In this document: piece after piece, positions 1-5,875 of the stretch | How positions within the stretch are numbered: the stretch's first letter is position 1 | How the letters are laid out: each line of letters opens with the position of its first letter | Source: Clostridia bacterium | GTDB lineage: Bacteria > Bacillota > Clostridia > Christensenellales > DUVY01 | Length of the DNA: 7,437 nucleotides | Assembly (NCBI GenBank): GCA_026001225.1 | Contig: BNZQ01000068.1 | Coordinates: 1-7,437, forward strand | Reading direction: 5' to 3' | Program-made: the position numbers and the translations under genes | The notes under the pieces: model-generated | Databases searched by the model: none | Told to the model about the DNA's origin: nothing | Seen by the model: only the letters and a program-made list of their open reading frames with translations

Positions 1-2
1 GC

Positions 3-599
3 AATACGAACTTGACGCTGACGGCGCGGTGGCAGGCCGTAACCTATACGGTGACGGTGAACGGCGGCACATTTTCGGGCGCGCCTACCGTGGGGCAGAC
101 GATTACCTTGACGGCGGGAACGCCCCCGGCGGGTAAGGTATTCGGTTCCTTTTCGAGCGTAAGCCCGAACGTGACGATCACCGGCAATACCTTTCTTATG
201 CCCGCCAACGACGTGACCGTGACCGTCGTGTGGACGGATTTGACAAGTTACGCGGTGAAGTTCGAGACGGACGGCGGCACGGCCAATCCCGCGAATCAAA
301 ACGTGTTTGCCGGCGGCCGTGTGATCTATGTGGCTCCGCCGACCAAGACGGGATATATATTCCTCGGTTGGTTCAAGGATGCCGATCCGGGTACGGCGGC
401 GTGGGACTTCGCGACCGATTCCGTGACCGCCGCCTTTACGCTGACCGCGCGGTGGCAAGCCGTGCAAACGGGCGGCGGGGAGACTCCCGCCCCGGACGAC
501 TCTGCTTGGATGCTCTACGCGGCGATCGGCGCGGGCGGCGGCTTGTTGATGGCGATTATTTTCTGCGTTGTAGTGGTCAAGAGATCGAAAAGGTCGTAA
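3..599 (+). CDS. InlB-repeat surface protein with C-terminal membrane anchor (5' end outside window)
   Basis: The frame is open to the left edge, so the N-terminus and any signal peptide are missing. What remains (about 199 residues) begins in the end of one repeat (LTLTARWQA). It continues with a divergent InlB B-repeat (VTVNGGTFSG ... GTPPAGKVFG ... FLMPANDVTVTVVW) and then a classical Listeria/Bacteroides InlB B-repeat (VKFETDGGTANP ... PTKTGYIFLGWFKD ... FTLTARWQA). A short Gly/Pro linker leads to a hydrophobic helix of about 23 residues and the basic tail KRSKRS. There is no LPXTG sortase signal, so the protein is probably held by its C-terminal helix with the repeats outside the cell. 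Such repeats are known from adhesins and other cell-surface proteins; the ligand cannot be inferred. The next gene starts 24 bp downstream and is probably co-transcribed. The call of a repeat-containing surface protein is firm, the role unknown. Confidence 0.85.
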   Translation, partial: NTNLTLTARWQAVTYTVTVNGGTFSGAPTVGQTITLTAGTPPAGKVFGSFSSVSPNVTITGNTFLMPANDVTVTVVWTDLTSYAVKFETDGGTANPANQNVFAGGRVIYVAPPTKTGYIFLGWFKDADPGTAAWDFATDSVTAAFTLTARWQAVQTGGGETPAPDDSAWMLYAAIGAGGGLLMAIIFCVVVVKRSKRS

Positions 600-623
600 G
601 GCCCCTGAAAGGATTGTGAGAGT

Positions 624-2102
624 ATGGACATAAAATATTGGAGCATGACGTCGGCCCCGTTTTTGTCGGGCAGTACGCTGTGGATTGTTATAGCGGGCGC
701 GGGCGCGGCTTTGTTCGCGGTGTGCCTGATCGCCACGTTCGCGGTGCTTTCCAAACGAAAAAAAGCGCGGCGGATTCCGCAGGCGGAGGAAACGGCAGAG
801 CCGCAGGCGGAGGAACCCGTTACGGTCGTCGCGCCCGTCGTCGTCCAACCGGCTGAACAAGCGACACCGGTTGTCGTTCAGCCCGTCGCGCCCGTCGTCG
901 TCCAACCGGCTGAACAAGCGACACCGGTTGTCGTTCAGCCCGTTGCGCCCGTTGTCGTCCAACCGACCGTGCAAGCGGCGGCCGCCCAACCGGTTCCGTC
1001 CGCGCCCGACGCCGCAGTTCCGACGAACGGCGAACAGCCCGGCGTGACGGTGGTCGTGGAAAGGAACGGGCAGATTTACGCGGGAGAGGAACGGCGCCGG
1101 CCGCGTGGTGAAGGCGATGCTTACGGCGGCCCCGAGCGGCGGGGGGCGCGAAACGATTCCGGCGGTTACGGCGAGTCCGAACGCCGCGCGCCCCGCGAGG
1201 AATACGGTTACGGCGAGGATCGCCGTTCCCGCGGAGAGTATGCGTACTACGGGCCGGACCGTCGCCGTCCCCGCGACGGTTATACGTATACCGGTCCCGA
1301 GCGGCGGCATATCCGACCCGATTATATTCAGGATTCAGACCTCGTCCGGCGAGCCGCCGAGGCCGCTGCGGACGAGGTTGCCCGCATTTTTGGCCGGAAC
1401 GCCCCGCAAGGGTACGGCCAGTCTTATCCGCCGCCTTACGGTCAGCCTTATCCGCCGCCCTACGGCCAACAGCAATATTATCCGCCGCCGCCTTATGGTC
1501 AGCCTTATCCGCCGCCCTACGGCCAACAGCAATATTATCCGCCGCCCGGTCAGCCGCCCTACGGTCAGCCGCAAACGCCGGCCAACGCGAACAATATTAC
1601 GCTGGTCGTGCCGAACGCGCAGGCCGGACAGCAGCAGGGGCAGGCTCCGGTTTCAAATCCCGTTCCGCCGCCCGCGTTGACCGAGCCGGAAAAGCCCGCC
1701 GAAAAGGAATCCGATCAAAAATCGGTCTTTTCAATTACGCGCAGGGAGATTGCCGACGAAACGCGCCGCACGGGCGGGCCGGACGTGTCGGTGCAAGAGC
1801 GGCCCGAGCCGACGATACCGTATTCGCTGAAAACCTGCGGCTATACCTATGCTCTGCTGTACGCATCGGACGGTAGCGTGGGCATGACCGTCAGCCTTTC
1901 CGAGGAAAACGTCACCGAGATCCGGCGTTTTCATCCCGACGTGCGCAAGCCCAGTTTCCCCAAGGGCGAGAATTGGTACTTCGTGCCGGTCGACGGCACA
2001 TTTGCGGGCAAGGAAGCGGTTTTCACAGTACTCGCGATCGCTCGCCGGTTTGTCGAAACGAAGTACGCCGCCGCGATCGCCGCTAAGCGGAAGAAGGGAT
2101 AA
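624..2102 (+). CDS. Membrane-anchored low-complexity protein with tandem repeats and a possible MmcQ/YjbR-like C-terminal domain
   Basis: This is a 492-residue protein; the ATG is preceded by an AAAGG site about 10 bp upstream. One hydrophobic helix lies at residues 18-42 and is followed by KRKKARR, so the positive-inside rule puts the long C-terminal part in the cytoplasm. The order is then: a Pro/Val/Gln region with 19-residue repeats (about 69-114), six [ED]RR motifs spaced 13-15 residues apart in an Arg/Tyr/Gly-rich stretch (about 153-232), a short amphipathic helix, a PPYGQ-rich array (about 265-317), a linker, and a compact C-terminal domain (about 400-490). That domain contains SLSEENVTEIRRFHP and GENWYFVPVDGTF, then a helix. 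This pattern (strand, then a Trp-x-x-Val-x-x-Asp-Gly turn, then a final helix) resembles the MmcQ/YjbR fold, but that is my inference. It is probably in one operon with the surface protein upstream. Function unknown. Confidence 0.8.
   Translation: MDIKYWSMTSAPFLSGSTLWIVIAGAGAALFAVCLIATFAVLSKRKKARRIPQAEETAEPQAEEPVTVVAPVVVQPAEQATPVVVQPVAPVVVQPAEQATPVVVQPVAPVVVQPTVQAAAAQPVPSAPDAAVPTNGEQPGVTVVVERNGQIYAGEERRRPRGEGDAYGGPERRGARNDSGGYGESERRAPREEYGYGEDRRSRGEYAYYGPDRRRPRDGYTYTGPERRHIRPDYIQDSDLVRRAAEAAADEVARIFGRNAPQGYGQSYPPPYGQPYPPPYGQQQYYPPPPYGQPYPPPYGQQQYYPPPGQPPYGQPQTPANANNITLVVPNAQAGQQQGQAPVSNPVPPPALTEPEKPAEKESDQKSVFSITRREIADETRRTGGPDVSVQERPEPTIPYSLKTCGYTYALLYASDGSVGMTVSLSEENVTEIRRFHPDVRKPSFPKGENWYFVPVDGTFAGKEAVFTVLAIARRFVETKYAAAIAAKRKKG
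828..964 (+). repeat. 57-bp tandem repeat, 2.4 copies, inside the 492-residue protein gene
   Basis: The copies are 828-884, 885-941 and a partial copy from 942. The first two are identical at all 57 positions; the third starts the same but carries T for C changes. Each unit encodes 19 residues built from VAPVVVQP and AEQATPVVVQP. Perfect identity between copies points to recent duplication by slippage or recombination, so copy number may vary between strains. Confidence 0.92.
1416..1575 (+). repeat. PPYGQ-encoding tandem repeat, also with a 57-bp period
   Basis: The main units start at 1440 and 1497 and are identical over their first 50 bp. Each encodes GQPYPPPYGQQQYYPPPPY or a close variant. 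They are flanked by degenerate copies (GQSYPPPY before, GQPPYGQP after). The product is a Pro/Tyr/Gln low-complexity segment. The period equals that of the array at 828-964, although the sequences are unrelated. Confidence 0.9.
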
Positions 2103-2344
2103 AAGTAAAACAGAGGAATAGTTTTGTGTATCCCTGTGTAGCACACGGCTATGTCCCTCTTGCTTGTACGCGCTTTCCGCTTGCGTAAGATGGCTGCGTT
2201 CTTTCCTTGTATCTTATTAGTCTGCTAACCAACACAGTATACAAGCAAACTTATTCATGAACTTCCTTTTTTTCTCTCTATTCGGGGGGGCAGTTGTCTT
2301 TTCAGTCGGCCATTTAAAAAAAGAGTAAAAATGTTTAAACGAAC

Positions 2345-2378
2345 ATACGAAAGACGCTTGACAGGGCGTCTTTCGTAT
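2345..2378. other. Perfect 13-bp inverted repeat with 8-nt loop (terminator stem or transfer-origin-type hairpin)
   Basis: The arms ATACGAAAGACGC and GCGTCTTTCGTAT pair perfectly around TTGACAGG. Neither side has an immediate run of T, which argues against an ordinary intrinsic terminator. It lies about 245 bp upstream of the relaxase fragment, where a transfer origin hairpin could sit. No nic site can be identified by eye. Confidence 0.7.
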
Positions 2379-2545
2379 ATTAGAATAATAGCACAATGGC
2401 TGTTCTCTTGCAATCACTATTTTTATATACATATTTTTGCTGTATCTGCCTCGTAAAAAGAATCAAAGGTTGCAAAACTGCGGGCGAAATACGGTTGGGT
2501 AGTTATAAATGCTTAATTAAATTGACGATATTATAGGAAAAATGT

Positions 2546-2574
2546 ATGGGGGGTTATGAAAAACACCCCATTTT
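2546..2574 (+). terminator. Weak terminator-like hairpin before the relaxase fragment
   Basis: ATGGGG at 2546-2551 can pair with CCCCAT at 2566-2571, leaving a 14-nt loop and a short TTTT run at 2571-2574. The stem is only 6 bp. A second stem (2575-2580 with 2589-2594) follows directly, so the two may form a composite leader structure rather than a terminator. Confidence 0.3.
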
Positions 2575-2622
2575 GTCCTTAGTAGTGCAAGGACTAAAAT
2601 ACAAAAATTATGGGAGCAAATA

Positions 2623-2915
2623 ATGTTTGAAGAAAAAATGATATTACAAGCCGACAAAACGGAACGACTGACGGAGCGATTGAATTGGAGTCCGCAAATG
2701 TTCGCGGACGCAATCAACATTGAAATCAAAGAAGCGTATAAGCTGCTCATATCGCGTATTCGGGCAACAAGGAAAAGAGCGCGGGCGTGTTCGGCAAGGG
2801 TGGGCTGATGACGGAACAGGAGCAAGCGGAGTTAAAGAAGCGGCTGCGGGAAACCAAGAGCGTCATTTGGCACGGCGTAGTCGCGTTCGAGCCGGAGTTC
2901 GGGAAGAAATATATG
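2623..2915 (+). pseudogene. N-terminal fragment of a MobP-type conjugative relaxase, frameshifted
   Basis: Translation begins at ATG 2623 after GGGAG. One frame reads MFEEKMILQADKTERL ... MFADAINIEIKEAYK, then degenerates. From 2742 the frame one base back reads AAHIAYSGNKEKSAGVFG, then GLMTEQEQAELKKRLRETK and SVIWHGVVAFEPEFGKKYM. The second part matches the pattern I know from Gram-positive MobP relaxases: a GNxEKS-G-[LV]F turn, an acidic/basic helix starting T-x-x-E, then a W-x-x-V-[IV]-[SA]-F strand. A single missing base around 2738-2743 (as if TAAAG had become TAAG) would join the parts as EAYKAAHIAYSG. The catalytic histidine triad expected further on is absent, because the reading frame passes into an unrelated Ig-like protein near 2915. 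An intact relaxase nicks the transfer origin to start conjugation; this remnant cannot. Alternative: 2623-2808 is an independent 61-residue small protein. Confidence 0.55.
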
Positions 2916-3239
2916 GCGGGCGGTCAATTCAACACGGCGACGGCCGAGCGGGAATACAGGTTGAGCGGCGCGGTGACGGTCGCGATCGGGGACGCGTTCG
3001 GCGGCGGCTTTGCGATGTATACCGTCAAGAACGGCGCGGATGAAATCATATTCCGCAGCGGGATCGAGGCGGCCGTGTATGAAACGGCCTACACGAAGCC
3101 CGCGCCGGAGGGAACGCTGTACGGCGTGACGGACGGGGGCTGCACCAATTCACGGTCAAGTTCGCATGGCAAGATGAGGCGTTTGCGCGGCTTACACGCA
3201 ACGGTGAAACGGCGAAGTACCCTTCGGGGACGGAAATAA
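2808..3239 (+). pseudogene. 5' part of a broken Ig-like surface protein, fused to the relaxase remnant
   Basis: ATG 2808 overlaps the TGA that ends the 2623 frame (TGATG), with GGGTGGG just upstream, so translation could re-initiate here; a GTG at 2787 is an alternative. The first 36 or so residues are relaxase-derived. The Ig-like sequence begins about residue 37 (AGGQFNTATAEREYRLSG, AVTVAIGDAFGGGF) and continues to YGVTDGG at about 3137. Beyond that the frame is nonsense (CTNSRSSSHGK) and stops at 3237. The sensible protein resumes in the frame one base back, so a base has been lost in the five-G run at 3135-3139. No signal peptide is present, which suits a 3' gene fragment captured behind foreign coding sequence rather than an intact surface protein. 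Confidence 0.6.
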
Positions 3240-3259
3240 CGGACGAGGGCGAATTCCTT

Positions 3260-3886
3260 TTGGAGTTCCTTGACGGGAACGGTTACAGCCGCGTATACGC
3301 TTTTACCGTAGACAAGACCGCGCCCGCGGGCGCGTTGACCGCTATGGCGAACGGCGTCACGAATGAAACCGTTACGCTTGTTTTCGCGGACGAAGGAGCG
3401 CGGGGCGAGTGGTATAAGGACGGTGTTTTGGTCGGCGGGTATGAGAGCGGCGAGGAAGTGACGGAGGACGGCGAGTACCGAATTGTGCTGACCGACCGCG
3501 CGGGCAACGCGACGGAGTATACTTTTACGATCGACACCGTTTTGCCCGAAGCGACGCTCATCGGCGTAGTGAGCGGCGGCAAGACGGGCGGGAGTGTGAC
3601 CTTGAAAAATCCGACCGAGCAAGCCGAAGTCACGGCCTACAAGAACGGCGAAGCGTTTGAGTATGCGTTCGGGGATACGCTGACCCAAGAGGGAAGTTAC
3701 CGTATTGTGCTGGCCGACAGGGCGGGCAACGCGACGGAGTACGCCTTTGAGATCGTGTACGCGGTGAACGCGGCGGGGACGGTTGTGATCCTCCTTGTTG
3801 TCGCGGCAATCGCGGGCGGCATAGCGGTTGTGTACCTGCGGCGCAAGCGCAAGGCGTTCAAAACAAAACCGAAAAAGGTTGCTTAA
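3260..3886 (+). pseudogene. 3' part of the Ig-like repeat surface protein with C-terminal membrane anchor
   Basis: The frame is open from 3083, and the protein-like part begins about 3140 (LHQFTVKFAWQDEAFARL). An internal start at 3260 would give 208 residues. At least three Ig-like repeats of about 70 residues can be seen. They share a G-[ST]GxE[IV]T-x-[DE]GE[YF] turn, the motif [TA]DRAGNATEY before the last strand, and a repeat boundary of the type FT[VI]D-x-[TV]-x-P. These resemble bacterial Ig-like domains of surface proteins. The end is a hydrophobic helix (AGTVVILLVVAAIAGGIAVV) and a strongly basic tail (RRKRK ... KPKK), the same kind of anchor as in the first gene of the window and without LPXTG. 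If the upstream frameshift is a sequencing error, this and the 2808-3239 part form one gene of about 359 residues. Confidence 0.7.
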
Positions 3887-3958
3887 CGGCAAATGACAGA
3901 TTAACGATCGGGCGCGGGATAAGGGGGGGCATCGCGTCCGATATGTATGGAGCAGGGG

Positions 3959-3990
3959 GCGCGGGAGCGAAGGAATCTCGCGTCCCGCGC
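3959..3990. other. Strong GC-rich hairpin
   Basis: GCGCGGGA (3959-3966) pairs perfectly with TCCCGCGC (3983-3990). Inside, GCGA pairs with TCGC around a 7-nt loop, leaving one bulged G. No T run follows (GGCGGGAGAAATGG), so it is not a typical intrinsic terminator although it lies 73 bp after the surface gene. It could stabilise the mRNA 3' end or belong to a structured RNA. Confidence 0.65.
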
Positions 3991-4104
3991 GGCGGGAGAA
4001 ATGGTAAAGCACGTGCAAATAATCCGCATAAGGAGCCGATACCTTGAAACCGAAAACTGATGCAGAAAAGGGGGTAAAACAGGCAAAAAGGAGAAGCAAG
4101 ATAA

Positions 4105-4174
4105 GGTGAGATGCAGTTCGGGCTTTTCGCCCGGCCTCTCACCCCTTGGGGCAACAATCGGGACACCCGATTTT
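4105..4174 (+). terminator. Two adjacent hairpins ending in a short T run; possible terminator or structured RNA
   Basis: The first structure has an outer stem GGTGAGA/TCTCACC (4105-4111 with 4137-4143) and an inner stem CGGGC/GCCCG (4119-4123 with 4129-4133). The second is AATCGGG-ACA-CCCGATT (4156-4172) followed by T to 4174. The second unit has terminator form with a short U run. The regular two-tier first stem is more elaborate than a simple terminator needs, so a regulatory or mobile-element RNA is an alternative. Confidence 0.45.
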
Positions 4175-4240
4175 GTCGGCGCTCAGCGCGAAATTTGTCT
4201 TAACCGCTTGAAAATACTTGATCGAAGCATAGGTTTTCAG

Positions 4241-4269
4241 TTGACAAAAAACGTAGAAATGAGTATACT
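4241..4269 (+). promoter_or_regulatory. Sigma-A type promoter of the abiE operon
   Basis: TTGACA (4241-4246) and TATACT (4264-4269) are separated by exactly 17 bp, which is near-perfect consensus. GTATA-CTA-TATAC (4263-4275) is an inverted repeat covering the -10 box. AbiEi-type antitoxins are known to repress their own promoter through inverted repeats, so it is a plausible operator, but that role is inferred. Transcription should start near 4276, giving a leader of about 25 nt before the GGAGG site and ATG 4302. Confidence 0.8.
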
Positions 4270-4301
4270 ATATACGAAAGACAAAACGGCGGAGGTGTGG
4301 T

Positions 4302-4931
4302 ATGCGTGACGATTTGATTGAAAGGTTAAAGGAGTTGTACGGTTGTGACGAGCCGATAATGGCGGCGGAAATCCTATCGGCTTGGAATGAGTATTCAAGG
4401 CCGATGGTTTTCCGCTTGCTCAAAAGGTATACGGAAAGCGGGTCGCTTGCGAGGTTTGATACCGGGATTTACTATATCCCCACGGACACATTTTTAGGTA
4501 AATCTAAACTTGACCCGCAGAAAGTAATCAACAAAAGGTTCATTGAATCGGGCGGAGATGTTTTCGGATACTATGCCGGAATGGGGTTGTTTAACGGGCT
4601 TGGACTGACCACGCAGGTGCCGATGACCGCGGAGATTGTGACGGAGAAAGAAACGACAAGAGTGAGGAAGGTCATGGTCGGGAAAGCCAAAGTTTTGTTG
4701 CGGCGGGCAAAGACGAATATCAACAAGAGCAACGCGCCGGCGTTACAGTTCTTGGAAGCGATGAAATTTATATACGAGCCTTTGGACGAATATCAGGTGG
4801 AGAACCTGCGGGAATTTGTCAGGCTTAACAATGTCAAGGAGAAAGATGTGTTGACGTATTCTAATTTGTTTCCGAAAAGAGCGATGGAAAATTTACGGAG
4901 GATAGGAGCGAAAAATGTTTTTGCACAATGA
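4302..4931 (+). CDS. abiEi: AbiEi-like antitoxin / transcriptional regulator of a type IV toxin-antitoxin system
   Basis: The protein has 209 residues; GGAGG lies 6 bp before the ATG. Residues about 17-60 form a winged helix-turn-helix (EPIMAAEILSAWNE, then MVFRLLKRYTESGSLARF and GIYYIP). The following domain contains the stretch GYYAGMGLFNGLGLTTQVP (about 89-107), a hallmark I associate with AbiEi/DUF6088-type antitoxins, then a basic region (VRKVMVGKAKVLLRRAK) and a helical C-terminus. In characterised AbiE systems the antitoxin does not bind the toxin but counteracts its effect, and it represses the operon. The gene overlaps the toxin start by 17 bp, so the two are translationally coupled. 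Family assignment rests on motif and on the neighbour. Confidence 0.82.
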   Translation: MRDDLIERLKELYGCDEPIMAAEILSAWNEYSRPMVFRLLKRYTESGSLARFDTGIYYIPTDTFLGKSKLDPQKVINKRFIESGGDVFGYYAGMGLFNGLGLTTQVPMTAEIVTEKETTRVRKVMVGKAKVLLRRAKTNINKSNAPALQFLEAMKFIYEPLDEYQVENLREFVRLNNVKEKDVLTYSNLFPKRAMENLRRIGAKNVFAQ

Positions 4932-5874
4932 CAAAGAAAGATTTGAACAGGTTGTAACCGCTGTCTTTAAGGACATCGGTTATCCAAAGGCGATTGTAGA
5001 AAAGGATTATTTTGTTACGCTTTTTCTCAAACACCTGAATGTGCATGAACCCTTGCTCATCTTCAAGGGCGGGACGTGCTTGTCGAAGTGTTATAAACTC
5101 ATCTCCCGCTTTTCCGAGGACATTGATATAAACTTGGAAAAGGTACGGAGTTTGACGCAGAGCCGCCGGAAGGTTTTGCGCGACCACATAGTCGAAACGA
5201 CGGCGGAGTTGGGCTTGACGCAGTTGAATTCCGACGCGATTAAAAGCGGAAGGGACTACAACAATTACCACATAGCGTACCCGTCCGTATTTACAAGCCC
5301 GACGTTGAAACAATATTTGCAAGTGGAAACGGTGTTCCGTATAGAGACGTTCCCGACGCAGAGAATGAAAGCCGCGTCGTTGATATACGACTACCTGAAA
5401 GCGAACGGACGCGACGATCTGATAAAGCAATACGAACTTGAACCGTTCGTTGTGACGGCGCAATCGTTAGAGCGCACCTTTGTAGACAAGGTGTTTGCGT
5501 TGGGTACATACTATGTGAACGACCGCATTCCGACTCACTCGCGGCATTTGTATGACCTGTATAAAATCCTGCCGCATATTCAGATAGACGGCTATGTGCT
5601 GAGTCTGTTCGACGAGGTAAGGAACGCGTGGAAGAATAGGCCGGGCAGTCATGACGGTTTCGGCGCGGAGGATGCCGATAGCTTATCCGAATTGTTGCGC
5701 GAGGTTATAGACAAAAAGGTGTATAAGCACGACTACGAAACCGTAACCGCGCCGCTGTTATACGAGAATGTTCCTTATGCCGACACGATAGAAACGTTGG
5801 AGGAAATTGTCGCGGCATTAGAGGACGCGGAATCGGAGGACGGGTCGGACAAGAAGCCCGATACGGAGATGTGA
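4915..5874 (+). CDS. abiEii: AbiEii/AbiGii-family nucleotidyltransferase toxin
   Basis: The protein has 319 residues. ATG 4915 has AGGAG 6 bp upstream and lies inside the end of the antitoxin gene. The nucleotidyltransferase core is clear: FKGGTCLSK (about 50-58) and RFSEDIDI (about 65-72) supply the G-G-[TS] turn and the metal-binding acidic pair. Further on, QVETVF (about 136) and ERTFVDKVFAL with SRHLYDLYK (about 186-217) match the C-terminal motifs of AbiEii toxins, which usually read E-x-x-x-x-EK and RDxYDL. Here they carry DK and RHLYDL, conservative or slight departures. Known relatives transfer nucleotides to tRNA or other targets and arrest growth, in some cases aborting phage infection. 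The acidic C-terminal tail (EDAESEDGSDKK) is probably flexible. A phosphoesterase gene follows after 1 bp. Confidence 0.85.
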   Translation: MFLHNDKERFEQVVTAVFKDIGYPKAIVEKDYFVTLFLKHLNVHEPLLIFKGGTCLSKCYKLISRFSEDIDINLEKVRSLTQSRRKVLRDHIVETTAELGLTQLNSDAIKSGRDYNNYHIAYPSVFTSPTLKQYLQVETVFRIETFPTQRMKAASLIYDYLKANGRDDLIKQYELEPFVVTAQSLERTFVDKVFALGTYYVNDRIPTHSRHLYDLYKILPHIQIDGYVLSLFDEVRNAWKNRPGSHDGFGAEDADSLSELLREVIDKKVYKHDYETVTAPLLYENVPYADTIETLEEIVAALEDAESEDGSDKKPDTEM

Positions 5875-5875
5875 T

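Larger units (their letters stand above)
2103..2622. other. AT-rich spacer of about 520 bp without a convincing gene
   Basis: This stretch separates the surface-protein genes from the relaxase remnant and is visibly more AT-rich than both sides of the left half. It holds a perfect 13-bp inverted repeat (2345-2378), a weak stem at 2167-2187 (TACGC/GCGTA) and a terminator-like stem ending in TTTT (2546-2574). A further stem, GTCCTT/AAGGAC, lies at 2575-2594. A TTGACG box at 2522 has only a poor -10 partner. Two tiny open frames (2331-2456 on +, 2217-2258 on -) have no supporting similarity that I recognise. Confidence 0.6.
3887..4301. other. 415-bp intergenic region with strong hairpins and the abiE promoter
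   Basis: No convincing gene is present. It contains a GC-rich 8+4 bp hairpin (3959-3990), a two-tier hairpin (4105-4143), a 7-bp stem followed by TTTT (4156-4174), a small GCGC-TCA-GCGC stem near 4180-4190 and a consensus promoter at 4241-4269. A 10-bp direct repeat (GGGCGCGGGA) occurs at 3910 and 3957. Short open frames, such as 19 codons from about 4001 or a TTG frame after AAGGAG near 4044, lack any recognisable similarity. Confidence 0.7.

Noticed and set aside
1105..1680. Second open frame within the 492-residue protein gene, plus its antisense mate at 1335-1574
   Set aside because: Both are shadows of the repetitive Pro/Tyr/Gln and Arg-rich coding sequence in a GC-rich region.
2331..2456. 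41-codon open frame (MFKRTYERRLTG...)
   Set aside because: It overlays the perfect 13-bp inverted repeat, has only an A-rich sequence upstream instead of a ribosome binding site, and resembles nothing I know.
3089..4099. 336-codon minus-strand open frame
   Set aside because: It is antisense to the Ig-like surface gene and the GC-rich spacer. Its apparent internal repeat (RRVAR-PVGQHN) is only the mirror of the DRAGNATEY repeats, and the protein has no family features.
2345..4282. Shared 11-mer ATACGAAAGAC at 2345 and 4272 as a common operator
   Set aside because: Exact matches of 11 bases are expected several times by chance in a window of this size; there is no further similarity around them.
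4106..4309. 67-codon open frame ending at the abiEi start
   Set aside because: It runs through hairpins and across the -35/-10 promoter, and its start codon lies inside a stem.
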